From Psychrobacter sp. (GTDB lineage: Bacteria > Pseudomonadota > Gammaproteobacteria > Pseudomonadales > Moraxellaceae): a DNA stretch of 10,379 nt. The first letter of the stretch is position 1. Each line of letters starts with the position of its first letter. The notes under the pieces are model-generated. The model did no database searches. It worked only from the letters and a program-made list of their open reading frames with translations, and had not been told where the DNA came from. Below, in pieces: positions 1 through 6,886 of the stretch. The DNA lies in assembly GCA_029256865.1 (NCBI GenBank), contig JARIEH010000014.1:1-10379 (forward strand). The letters run 5' to 3'. Position numbers and translations under genes: made by a program.

Positions 1-743
1 GCAATCTGCAACTCATTCAGCTCATCGGCACGCTCAACCGCTCCTAGGACACGGATGGTTTGCGTGGTCTTGCCGACTTCAGCTTCCCCGCCTGAGCTGT
101 CTTGCTGAATGCCTGCGATCTGCTGCGATAGCTGAATAATAGAAAACTGCAAGCCACTTAAGGCAATGGGGTCGGCTGCGACAGTAATCTCACGCTCAAG
201 ACCACCGATACGACTGATTGAGCCAACGCCTTGGATATCAGATAAGCGCTTGGTAATGGTGTCATCGACGAACCATGATAAGTCCTCAACACTCATATTG
301 TCAGCCGAGACCGTATAGGTAACGATTGGAAATCCTGAGGTTGAAACCTTGGTAATAATGGGCTCATTAACCGCTGCTGGCAAGTCTCCACGCACCTCAC
401 CGACGGCTGAGCGCACATCATCGACCGCTTCTTGAATGTCTTTATCCAATATAAATTCAGTCGAGATAGTCGCCACACCTGTCTGTAGGTTGCTGCGAAT
501 ATGCTTGATGCCGTTGATACTGGTAAGCTGATTTTCAATCTTTTTGGCAATGTCGTTTTCAAGCTGGGCCGGCGCAGCCCCTGGCAAAGTTACTGTCACC
601 ACCACCGCGGGCAGATCGATATCAGGAAACTGCTGCACCTTCATTTGCAAAAAGCCGTACACACCGCCCATCGTCAATAATACAAACAGTAAAATCGCAA
701 CCAATGGGTTCCTAATCGAATAAGACGACACATTAAAATTCAT
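1..743 (-). CDS. RND-family efflux pump inner-membrane permease (HAE1/AcrB-like), N-terminal part, cut by the window edge
   Basis: This is the proton-driven inner-membrane subunit of a tripartite RND exporter, which works with the fusion protein encoded just upstream. The first 247 codons are present; the rest, expected to total about 1,030 residues in this family, lies beyond the left edge. The start ATG at 743-741 overlaps the stop of the fusion-protein gene (ATGA), so translation is probably coupled. The protein opens MNFNVSSYSIRNPLVAILLF, with the first membrane helix at about residues 12-32. The family's porter-domain signature follows: QQFPDIDLPAVVV near 38-50, PGAAPAQLENDIAKKIE near 54-70, and IQGVGSISRIGG near 168-179. 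Family membership is certain, but the substrate cannot be read from this fragment. It could export drugs, dyes, solvents or lipids. HAE1 type is preferred over the metal (HME) type from the general look of the porter region, which is inference. Confidence 0.93.
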   Translation of the reverse strand, partial: MNFNVSSYSIRNPLVAILLFVLLTMGGVYGFLQMKVQQFPDIDLPAVVVTVTLPGAAPAQLENDIAKKIENQLTSINGIKHIRSNLQTGVATISTEFILDKDIQEAVDDVRSAVGEVRGDLPAAVNEPIITKVSTSGFPIVTYTVSADNMSVEDLSWFVDDTITKRLSDIQGVGSISRIGGLEREITVAADPIALSGLQFSIIQLSQQIAGIQQDSSGGEAEVGKTTQTIRVLGAVERADELNELQI

Positions 744-2065
744 GATTGCGCCTGCGCTTTACTGGTTGCTGTGTTGGCATCTTCATTGAGTCCATCAACA
801 ATCCGCACCAAATCGCCATCATTCAAAAAGCTGCCGCCTTGCTTGACCAGTCTACTGTCAGCAGGTAATGGCTCAGTAAGCGCCACGCTGTCACCGATAC
901 GCTCTCCTAACGTCACGCGCTGCTGCTGGATGCGACCAAGCGTTCTTTCATTTTGTGTTTTCACGTCCGTCACTAGCATCACATAATCATAACCATCATT
1001 ACTGACGATGGCGCTATTGGGCACCGTTTGCAGGCTTGCGCTGCCCAGCATGAATTCACCTGTTTGATACATGCCAGCACGTACCGCTGGATTGGCAGCT
1101 AAGCTTGCATAAATGGTGATTTGTCGGTTGTTATCTGCGGTTGGCGCGATGCGGCTTACTTGCCCCATCACGGATTGATCTCTTGGCAAGCTGACTTTCA
1201 CTGGTGTACCTATAGTCACGTCACCGATGAGCTTAGGATCGATATCTGCACGCCATTCCAACACACCGTCCTTAATAATGGTAAATAGTGGCTCACCGCC
1301 CGCCACCATACCGACCTCAACCCTCTTGTCACTAATAACGCCGCTGACTGGCGCGACAACTTTGGCGTTTTCAAGGCTTAGGCGCTGATTACTCAAGCGT
1401 GCTTTTGACGCTTGTAACGATGCTCTAGCACGCAGCTCTGAGGTGCGATAACGATCGGCTTCTTGTTTGCTGATGGCGTCAATATCGAGTAGCGGTAATA
1501 CACGTGCCGCATCAGCACTGGCATTGGCAAGTGTGGCCTCAGCTTCTGCCACGTCTGCTTCTGCTTGTAACACTTGCTGCTCCATGGCATCAGTATCAAA
1601 TACCGCCAGTACTTGACCGGCTTTGACCTGATCGCCCTCTTCAACTAAGATACGCTCAATAGCCACGCCATTGACTTTGGCACTGACATTCGCGGTATCT
1701 TTGGCACTGATTGTCCCGTCCGCCGTTAGCGTATTGCCAATATTGTCTTGGCTCGGCTGTACTGTCTCAACTGACAGTACGGCTTGCTCGCCAGCAGTCA
1801 TATCTTTAGCGGCAGTATCACGCTTTGTACCCGAAGACACTGTTTGTACCTCAGCATCCGTACCACCACCCCAATACCTGCCTAGTAATACTCCAATCAC
1901 CAGCACCGCTATCAACACTGGTAACAACCACGCAGGAAACCTCGACGATGGCTGACGAGCAGGCAACTCTGTCTGACGATAAGGGGGACGTTCAGACTCC
2001 GCTATCGGCTCTGGCTTAGACAGCTGATGCGTTTGCTTATTTTTAGGGTCTTGGTAGTCACTCAT
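740..2065 (-). CDS. RND efflux periplasmic adaptor (membrane fusion protein, HlyD/AcrA type)
   Basis: This 441-residue adaptor links the inner-membrane pump encoded directly downstream to an outer-membrane channel. A polar, Pro/Gln-rich stretch of about 44 residues precedes one membrane helix at about 45-63, so it is anchored by a transmembrane segment and has no lipobox. The lipoyl-like half motif is at about 118-158 (VSAKVNGVAIERILVEEGDQ, then VKAGQVLAVFD). An Ala/Glu/Gln-rich alpha hairpin spans about 160-232. The second lipoyl half is at 233-265 (VVAPVSGVISDKRVEVG), a beta-barrel lies at about 268-340, and a membrane-proximal domain ends near 425. The tail is Ala/Gln-rich. The ATG at 2065 has only a weak purine stretch (GAGA) upstream. 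The gene leads a two-gene operon with a 4-base overlap. No channel gene lies between it and the promoter, so the channel is probably encoded elsewhere or beyond the left edge. The exported compound is unknown. Confidence 0.93.
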   Translation of the reverse strand: MSDYQDPKNKQTHQLSKPEPIAESERPPYRQTELPARQPSSRFPAWLLPVLIAVLVIGVLLGRYWGGGTDAEVQTVSSGTKRDTAAKDMTAGEQAVLSVETVQPSQDNIGNTLTADGTISAKDTANVSAKVNGVAIERILVEEGDQVKAGQVLAVFDTDAMEQQVLQAEADVAEAEATLANASADAARVLPLLDIDAISKQEADRYRTSELRARASLQASKARLSNQRLSLENAKVVAPVSGVISDKRVEVGMVAGGEPLFTIIKDGVLEWRADIDPKLIGDVTIGTPVKVSLPRDQSVMGQVSRIAPTADNNRQITIYASLAANPAVRAGMYQTGEFMLGSASLQTVPNSAIVSNDGYDYVMLVTDVKTQNERTLGRIQQQRVTLGERIGDSVALTEPLPADSRLVKQGGSFLNDGDLVRIVDGLNEDANTATSKAQAQS

Positions 2066-2121
2066 AGTCGGTCTCTATAAATACGCACAGTGATAAAAAT
2101 TCCATTATGTAAGGGACGATC

Positions 2122-2157
2122 ATTGGTACTAGATAATTGGTATTAGATAATTGGCAC
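2122..2157. repeat. Short tandem repeat, 14-base unit, in the efflux operon leader
   Basis: The unit ATTGGTACTAGATA (2122-2135) is followed at once by ATTGGTATTAGATA (2136-2149), which differs at one base. A partial third copy, ATTGG, begins at 2150. The repeat lies between the predicted promoter (2205-2232) and the fusion-protein start (2065), so it would be transcribed as 5' leader. It could be a regulator site, an mRNA feature, or simple slippage. Confidence 0.6.
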
Positions 2158-2204
2158 TTTCATTAGACTGCCATAAATCAGTCGATATTATTATTCTTTT
2201 TAGT

Positions 2205-2232
2205 ATTTTATAGCATCGCAACTATTGGTCAA
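2205..2232 (-). promoter_or_regulatory. Predicted sigma70-type promoter of the RND efflux operon
   Basis: Read on the minus strand, TTGACC at 2232-2227 is followed after 16 bases by TAAAAT at 2210-2205, each one base off the consensus box. The overlapping TATAAAAT at 2212-2205 also carries a TG one base upstream, as in an extended -10. Transcription would start near 2198, giving a leader of about 130 bases before the fusion-protein ATG. This is sequence match only. Confidence 0.5.
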
Positions 2233-2524
2233 TCATCAGGGCATACTGCACATTCACAAATAGGCACGGCTACTCATTATTAGGTAGACAGCTTAGACTA
2301 GAAAGGCTAAAAAATACGTTAGGCAGTGGCGGCTGACTTTATATCCTACACACTACATACAGTTCCGTCTTGTATTCTTAGGTTTATTTGCTACTATTAA
2401 CTCATGACACCCGTCACTCCATAACAGCATAATGATAGGGAAACCCACCCATTAACTTTGACTGTATATTGGGGTTAAAACGCCACATACCTAGCACTGT
2501 CAATCATAAATCAAGGAGCACATC

Positions 2525-2689
2525 ATGGCTAATAAAGAAAAAGTAAAAGCGCTCAAAAAAGAAATTAAAGAAACCGAGGCTAAGATCAAAGATCAAAAGA
2601 AAAATCTTAAAGATCTTAAAAAGGCACTGAAGAAAGCTAAGAAAGAGAAACCTGAGAAAAAACCTAAGAGCGAGAAGAAGTCTAAATAA
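2525..2689 (+). CDS. Small lysine-rich coiled-coil protein, 54 residues, unknown function
   Basis: The frame runs from ATG at 2525 to TAA at 2689. AAGGAG at 2513-2518 lies six bases before the start, one of the best ribosome sites in the window. A two-way terminator follows 45 bases after the stop, so this is a plausible one-gene unit. The product starts MANKEKVKALKKEIKETEAK and contains 24 lysines, 7 Glu and 2 Asp, for a net charge of about +15. Residues 7-38 fit five heptads, with V7, L10, I14, T17, I21, Q24, L28, L31, L35 and A38 at the a/d positions. The last 15 residues are a disordered-looking Lys/Glu/Pro/Ser tail. There is no signal peptide, membrane segment or cysteine. The composition recalls small nucleic-acid-binding or histone H1-like bacterial proteins, but no family is recognised. 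A role in binding DNA or RNA is inference. That it is a real gene is fairly likely; its function is not known. Confidence 0.75.
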   Translation: MANKEKVKALKKEIKETEAKIKDQKKNLKDLKKALKKAKKEKPEKKPKSEKKSK

Positions 2690-2734
2690 AAGCTACTTTT
2701 AGATGGCTTTTAGGTAAAAGAATTCATTAAACGC

Positions 2735-2768
2735 AAAAAAGAGGTGGCACTTGCTGTCCTCTTTTTTT
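2735..2768. terminator. Two-way intrinsic terminator between the lysine-rich gene and recG
   Basis: AAAAAAGAGG (2735-2744) pairs with CCTCTTTTTT (2758-2767) around a 13-base loop. The T run reads out on either strand, so it can stop both the plus-strand small gene and minus-strand recG, which converge here. The GC core is only four pairs long, so the strength is uncertain. Confidence 0.75.
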
Positions 2769-2834
2769 ATTTGTCGTTAATGCCTAGATACCGTGCTACG
2801 GACTAAACTAAATTACCTTTGCAACCAAATTTTT

Positions 2835-5210
2835 TTAAGCATTGGTATAACGACTGGCCTCTGGCATCCAGCGGTGGATCAGTTGGCTGACATCTGCTTT
2901 ACGCGTGGGATCAGCAATCAAATGCTTGGCCAAACGCTGCGCAATGGCAAACAGCTCTTCATCACGAATCAAATCAGCCAAATAGTAGCCCACATTACCC
3001 GTTTGTCGTTTACCCAGTAATTCACCAGGCCCACGCAGCTCTAAGTCTTTTTGGGCAATGACAAAACCATCGGTACTATCACGCAACACAGTGAGACGTT
3101 CAATGCCCGTCTCTGACAATGGCTTTTGGTATAGCAGCACACAGAAGCTTTTGGTCGAGCCGCGCCCGACACGTCCACGCAATTGAAGTAGTTGTGACAG
3201 ACCCAAACGCTCGGCATTTTCGATGACCATCAAGGACGCATTAGGCACATCAACGCCAACTTCAATGACCGTCGTTGCAATCAATAAATCAAGATTGCCT
3301 GCTTTGAATTCCTGCATAATGGCTTGTTTGTCAGCGGACTTCATTTTGCCATGCACTAAGCCAATGCGAATATTCAAGCGCTCATTTAAGTCCTCATAAG
3401 TAGCCTCAGCGGCTTGCGCATCGAGCACACTTGACTCTTCTACCAGCGAGCAAACCCAATAGGCCTGCCTGCCCGCTGTGCAATTCACCGCAATACGCTC
3501 AATGACTTCATCGCGGCGGTTACGGTCAATCGTCACCGTGGTAATTGGCGTCCGTCCTGGTGGCAACTCGTCAATGATAGAGGTATCCATGTCACCATAG
3601 ACGCTCATTGCCAGCGTCCGTGGAATGGGGGTTGCAGTCATAATCAGCTGATGCGGCGTACTATTCGCCACACCTTTATTGGTCAAGGCCATGCGCTGCT
3701 CAACACCAAAACGGTGTTGCTCATCAATAATAACCAATCCCAATTTGGCAAACTGTACTTGCTCCTGAAACAGTGCATGAGTACCTACCACCACTTGTAC
3801 TGTATTTTCTGCCACCGCTTCTAACGCTTCGCGGCGCTGCTTTGCCGTTTGCTTACCAGCAAGCCAACCAACACCGATACCTAAGGGTTCAAACCAATGC
3901 TTAAAATTCACCAGATGCTGCTCTGCCAAAATCTCAGTCGGTGCCATGACGGCAACCTGCCAGCCACTATCCAGTGCATAGCCCGCGGCCCCTGCTGCAA
4001 CCAAGGTCTTCCCCGCGCCCACATCACCCTGCACCAGTCGCAGCATCGGAATAGAAGTCGCCATATCAGCCGTGATGTCTCTCATGACTCGTTGCTGTGC
4101 GCCTGTTAACTCAAATGGCAACGCTGCAAACAACTCATCAGCCAATGGACTTTGAGTGGCACATTTCGGTGCTTTATGCTGATGTAATTGTTGACGGCGA
4201 TACAAGAGACTGAGCTGATGCGCGGTCAGCTCTTCAATGATGAGACGCTGACAGGCAGCATGCGTACGCGCGCTTAATTGTGTTAATAGTTTATATTGCT
4301 GACCTGCATCGGTGTAAGTGGGCGGTGTGTGTAGTAATACCAAAGCTTCAAATATCGTTAAGTTATAAACATTATTATTGGAAACGCTAGTAGTAGCTGT
4401 ATTGGGTTCTTTATTTGCGCTATAAATAGAGGGGTTAGCTTTATTAACGCTATTAGCAATACTATTATCAGGCACACTACGCGCCAATGTCGAAAATATA
4501 TCGTCTGGAAAATCATCTTCTGCAATTGCTAATTTAGCAGGCTCAAAAGGCGCTAATGGCAAGTCAGCCACTATGGCAAAATCCTCTGGCGTAAACAGCG
4601 TCATCGGCAGACCCTGACTGCGAACGGTTTGTAATGCCAGCTTAATCAAGGTGCGCAGTTTATTCTGATGCAAGCCTTTAACGCTCGGATAGATGGGCTG
4701 CAAACCCGTATTGGTGATGGTGGTACTATCCGCAATGACCTGATATTCAGGATGATGCATCTGCTTACCATAGCGGCTAACTTTTACCTCGCCAAACAAT
4801 TGCAGCCGTGTTCCCAAACTCATGGTCTGTGCCAGACCTTGATAGACCTTGAAAAAGCGTAGAGACAGGGTACTCGTACCATCATCTATAATCACTGTCA
4901 TACCACTGCGCTTATTATCGACGTGTACCACTCGCCCAGTGACTAACGCTGATTGTCCATGAGCCACATCGGCTATCGATACCAGTCGGCTACGATCTTC
5001 ATAATCACGGGGCAAATGCAGCAACAAATCAAAAACACGCGTAATACCCAATTGCGTCAGCTGCTCAGCGATTTTTGGTCCGATACCTGCTAATGCCGTC
5101 ACTGGCATATCGAGTGCCGAGACTGTCAGCTCAGATCTTGATGATTCTGCTGGCTGATCTGGTGAACGGCCTGATGGGCTGATTGAGGATTGAATAATCG
5201 ATATTGGCAT
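2835..5210 (-). CDS. recG: ATP-dependent DNA helicase RecG
   Basis: RecG is a superfamily 2 translocase that remodels stalled replication forks and branched recombination intermediates in the cytoplasm. Numbered from ATG 5210, the protein has 791 residues; E. coli RecG has 693. A helix-hairpin-helix-like segment (LAGIGPKIAEQLTQLGI) is at about 40-56, and the OB-fold wedge is at about 80-165. Walker A GDVGAGKT is at 395-402, DEQH at 496-499, TATPIPRT at 525-532, and motif VI QLRGRVGR at 676-683. The RecG-type C-terminal part (DLELRGPGELLGKRQTG) is at about 722-738. All helicase motifs are intact. Two additions explain the length: a Ser-rich N-terminal stretch of about 30 residues, and a Ser/Asn-rich insert at about 245-283. 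A TTG codon lies directly before the ATG, but AGGA sits six bases from the ATG and only three from the TTG, so the ATG is preferred. It diverges from the patatin-like gene and has no co-directional partner. Confidence 0.97.
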   Translation of the reverse strand: MPISIIQSSISPSGRSPDQPAESSRSELTVSALDMPVTALAGIGPKIAEQLTQLGITRVFDLLLHLPRDYEDRSRLVSIADVAHGQSALVTGRVVHVDNKRSGMTVIIDDGTSTLSLRFFKVYQGLAQTMSLGTRLQLFGEVKVSRYGKQMHHPEYQVIADSTTITNTGLQPIYPSVKGLHQNKLRTLIKLALQTVRSQGLPMTLFTPEDFAIVADLPLAPFEPAKLAIAEDDFPDDIFSTLARSVPDNSIANSVNKANPSIYSANKEPNTATTSVSNNNVYNLTIFEALVLLHTPPTYTDAGQQYKLLTQLSARTHAACQRLIIEELTAHQLSLLYRRQQLHQHKAPKCATQSPLADELFAALPFELTGAQQRVMRDITADMATSIPMLRLVQGDVGAGKTLVAAGAAGYALDSGWQVAVMAPTEILAEQHLVNFKHWFEPLGIGVGWLAGKQTAKQRREALEAVAENTVQVVVGTHALFQEQVQFAKLGLVIIDEQHRFGVEQRMALTNKGVANSTPHQLIMTATPIPRTLAMSVYGDMDTSIIDELPPGRTPITTVTIDRNRRDEVIERIAVNCTAGRQAYWVCSLVEESSVLDAQAAEATYEDLNERLNIRIGLVHGKMKSADKQAIMQEFKAGNLDLLIATTVIEVGVDVPNASLMVIENAERLGLSQLLQLRGRVGRGSTKSFCVLLYQKPLSETGIERLTVLRDSTDGFVIAQKDLELRGPGELLGKRQTGNVGYYLADLIRDEELFAIAQRLAKHLIADPTRKADVSQLIHRWMPEASRYTNA

Positions 5211-5530
5211 CAAAGATCCTGACGATATGTTTTTTAATATGACTTTTAATTTCCGTATCCTAAAAACCCTGTGTTAAACACACCCTGTTTTTAACTATAA
5301 TGCAACTTATACAAGTCCGTATAATCATCGCGCTTCCAAATACTGACTCATTTCATTATAACTGACAACACCCTTGATTATGCTAAGCGATTTGGAAATA
5401 CTGCGCCTCAGCGCTTTGAACCTAAGTAAACCCTTTATATCCTGTCAATAACTGGCCTGTATTGAACAGCCAACCATGGCAGCACTGATGTTATCTTTGC
5501 TCACTGACGACAATTTTATAAGGTCTTTTT
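5211..5530. other. Divergent intergenic region between recG and the patatin-like gene
   Basis: This spacer must hold promoters in both directions. Two perfect TATAAT boxes occur on the plus strand, at 5296-5301 and 5320-5325, but neither has a good -35 box at normal spacing. A 13-base palindrome, TGTGTTAAACACA, lies at 5270-5282 and is flanked by direct ACCCTG repeats at 5266 and 5282. TTCCAAA (5334-5340) and TTTGGAA (5391-5397) form a second, wide inverted repeat. No gene is visible. Confidence 0.45.
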
Positions 5531-6529
5531 ATGCCCGCTCCCGCATCCCTCTACCATCATCGCCATCATTTAACGTTATTACGTCTCAGCCTACTGACCA
5601 CTTTGGGGCTGTCTATGAGTGCTTGTAGCACTCTGACTCCAACGGCTTCTGTACCCGATCCAGTTATAGAGCCGCCTAGTATTGCGTTGGTATTGGGTGG
5701 CGGCGGTGCCAAAGGTTTCGCTCATGTAGGCGTGATTAAAACATTAGAAGAAAATGGTATCACACCAACCTTGGTCGTTGGCACCAGTGTTGGTAGCTTG
5801 GTGGGCAGCCTATATGCCAGCGGTTACAGCGCCACGCAGTTAGAGCAATTGGCGCTTACCACGCCTGATAGCGAATTGACAGACTTTGTCTTATCCAACC
5901 AAGGCTTTATCGAGGGGATTAAACTCAAAAACTTCATTAATACTAAGGTTGGCAATCTACCGATAGAGAGCTTTCCCATTCGCTTTGCGGCGGTCGCAGC
6001 TGAAAAACACACGCTAAAAAAAGCGGTTTTCAACACTGGTAACGCAGGGCTTGCAGTACAGGCCTCATCTAGCGTGCCCAATATATTCATCGCGCCGCGT
6101 ATTCCTGAAAAAGTGGGCAAAAAATATATTGATGGCGGTGTGGTCAGCTTAGTGCCCGTTGATAGTGCACGTGACTTAGGTGCTGATATTATCATTGCTG
6201 TCGACGTGACTGCACCTTCATCGAGCACAAAGAACACGACCAACAATATCTTGCCCGCTATTACCTCGTTAAGTAGCTTTTGGGCATTGCTTGAGAACAA
6301 CCTAACCTCTAACGCCACGCTTGCAGCTACCAACCCCAGCCTATCCATGCATCATGAGCGCGAGCGTGCTGATATTGTCATCACCCCCGATGTTGGGCAT
6401 ATCAGCTCAATAGACACCAGTCAGCGTAGCATACTTATCTCCGCTGGCTCGCAAGCTACTACCCCACAAATCAACGCTATTAAGCAGCTGATTAAAGAAA
6501 AGTCTAAAAGTAAATATGCCACGCTTTGA
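5531..6529 (+). CDS. Patatin-like phospholipase, putative lipoprotein (RssA-like)
   Basis: This is a 332-residue patatin-family serine hydrolase, expected to cleave acyl esters of phospholipids or related lipids with a Ser-Asp dyad. The oxyanion-hole loop GGGGAKG is at 56-62, the nucleophile motif GTSVG at 84-88 has Ser86, and the catalytic Asp motif DGG is at 201-203 (Asp201). All three are intact, so the enzyme should be active. The N-terminus has a His/Arg-rich start, a hydrophobic stretch at about 14-29, and MSAC with Cys32. This looks like a lipoprotein signal, although Met at -3 is not the usual Leu. A mature protein tethered to the envelope is therefore likely but not certain. AAGG at 5520-5523 lies seven bases before the ATG. 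The core resembles E. coli RssA (301 residues, cytoplasmic), but the signal sets this one apart. There is no outer-membrane barrel domain as in PlpD-type patatins. The gene stands alone, divergent from recG. Substrate unknown. Confidence 0.9.
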   Translation: MPAPASLYHHRHHLTLLRLSLLTTLGLSMSACSTLTPTASVPDPVIEPPSIALVLGGGGAKGFAHVGVIKTLEENGITPTLVVGTSVGSLVGSLYASGYSATQLEQLALTTPDSELTDFVLSNQGFIEGIKLKNFINTKVGNLPIESFPIRFAAVAAEKHTLKKAVFNTGNAGLAVQASSSVPNIFIAPRIPEKVGKKYIDGGVVSLVPVDSARDLGADIIIAVDVTAPSSSTKNTTNNILPAITSLSSFWALLENNLTSNATLAATNPSLSMHHERERADIVITPDVGHISSIDTSQRSILISAGSQATTPQINAIKQLIKEKSKSKYATL

Positions 6530-6585
6530 CAACGTCTATAAAGCGCCTATAGTCAATTGAAAATAAAACTGTTATAGATTGAGAT

Positions 6586-6656
6586 GCGCTACTGGTATAA
6601 ATTTTACTTGCGTGCTGCTCTCCCTAGAGGCTGCGCAAAATTCATTCCAGTAGTGC
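6586..6656. repeat. Large imperfect inverted repeat (71 bases) in the intergenic region
   Basis: The left arm GCGCTACTGGTATAAATTTT (6586-6605) matches the reverse complement of AAAATTCATTCCAGTAGTGC (6637-6656) at 17 of 20 positions. Inside, GCG (6610-6612) can pair with CGC (6634-6636), and CTCT (6618-6621) with AGAG (6626-6629) around the loop CCCT. The result is one long stem with a GC-richer tip. No T run follows on either strand, so it is not a simple terminator. It could be a dispersed intergenic repeat (REP- or MITE-like) or a structured 3' end of the patatin mRNA, whose stop is 57 bases upstream. No target-site duplication is obvious. Confidence 0.65.
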
Positions 6657-6716
6657 TATGTCATTTTTAAAGTGTATTAACTATATAACCAACTCTCGCA
6701 CATCCTAAATCCTGCT

Positions 6717-6753
6717 AAAAAAAAGCACCCCAATCATCAATTGCAGTGCTTTT
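6717..6753 (-). terminator. Intrinsic terminator on the minus strand (second candidate for the DUF11-like gene)
   Basis: AAAAGCAC (6721-6728) pairs with GTGCTTTT (6746-6753) around a 17-base loop. On the minus strand the stem is followed by eight T (6724-6717). The plus-strand tail is TTTTC, so weak stopping of rightward transcription from the patatin-like gene is also possible. It lies 133 bases past the stop of the minus-strand gene. Confidence 0.55.
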
Positions 6754-6811
6754 CTATCACTCAAATATCAAGTATGAGCGTTATACCACTTCCAAAAACG
6801 AGAGTCACGCG

Positions 6812-6854
6812 AAAAACTTGCGCAAGTACTACACCTAGTAGGCTTAGCAAGTTT
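6812..6854 (-). terminator. Candidate stem-loop terminator just downstream of the DUF11-like gene
   Basis: AAACTTGC (6814-6821) pairs perfectly with GCAAGTTT (6847-6854). A second stem sits inside, TACTA with TAGTA around CACC. On the minus strand the stem runs into five T at 6816-6812. A perfect 12-base palindrome, ACTTGCGCAAGT (6816-6827), overlaps the left arm and competes with this fold. The position 33 bases after the stop fits a terminator. Confidence 0.45.
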
Positions 6855-6886
6855 GACAATGTTAATCGCATTTTTTGGGGTTGGTA

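Larger units (their letters stand above)
2066..2524. other. Intergenic region between the efflux operon and the lysine-rich gene
   Basis: This AT-rich spacer separates two divergent transcription units. It holds the efflux-operon promoter and tandem repeat (listed separately). A weak hairpin is at 2430-2454, where TAATG pairs with CATTA and GGG with CCC. TTGACT at 2458-2463 could be a -35 box for the lysine-rich gene, but no good -10 sits at the right distance. I saw no tRNA, no open frame with a ribosome site and no mobile-element ends. Confidence 0.5.

Noticed and set aside
293..562. 89-codon frame on the minus strand inside the RND permease
   Set aside because: It is another frame of a region whose permease reading matches the RND porter signature from the ATG at 743.
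1671..2019. Plus-strand frames of 64 and 94 codons opposite the membrane fusion protein
   Set aside because: They are antisense shadows of the adaptor, with no ribosome site and no recognisable protein.
5211..5213. TTG at 5213 as the recG start, one codon before the ATG
   Set aside because: AGGA is only three bases from the TTG but six from the ATG at 5210, so the ATG is the more likely start.
5824..6348. 174-codon minus-strand frame opposite the patatin-like gene
   Set aside because: The plus frame carries intact catalytic motifs; the antisense frame has no start signal and no family features.
6586..6656. Insertion-sequence or CRISPR origin for the long inverted repeat
   Set aside because: There is no transposase, no clear target duplication and no spaced repeat series, so only a generic repeat or hairpin is claimed.
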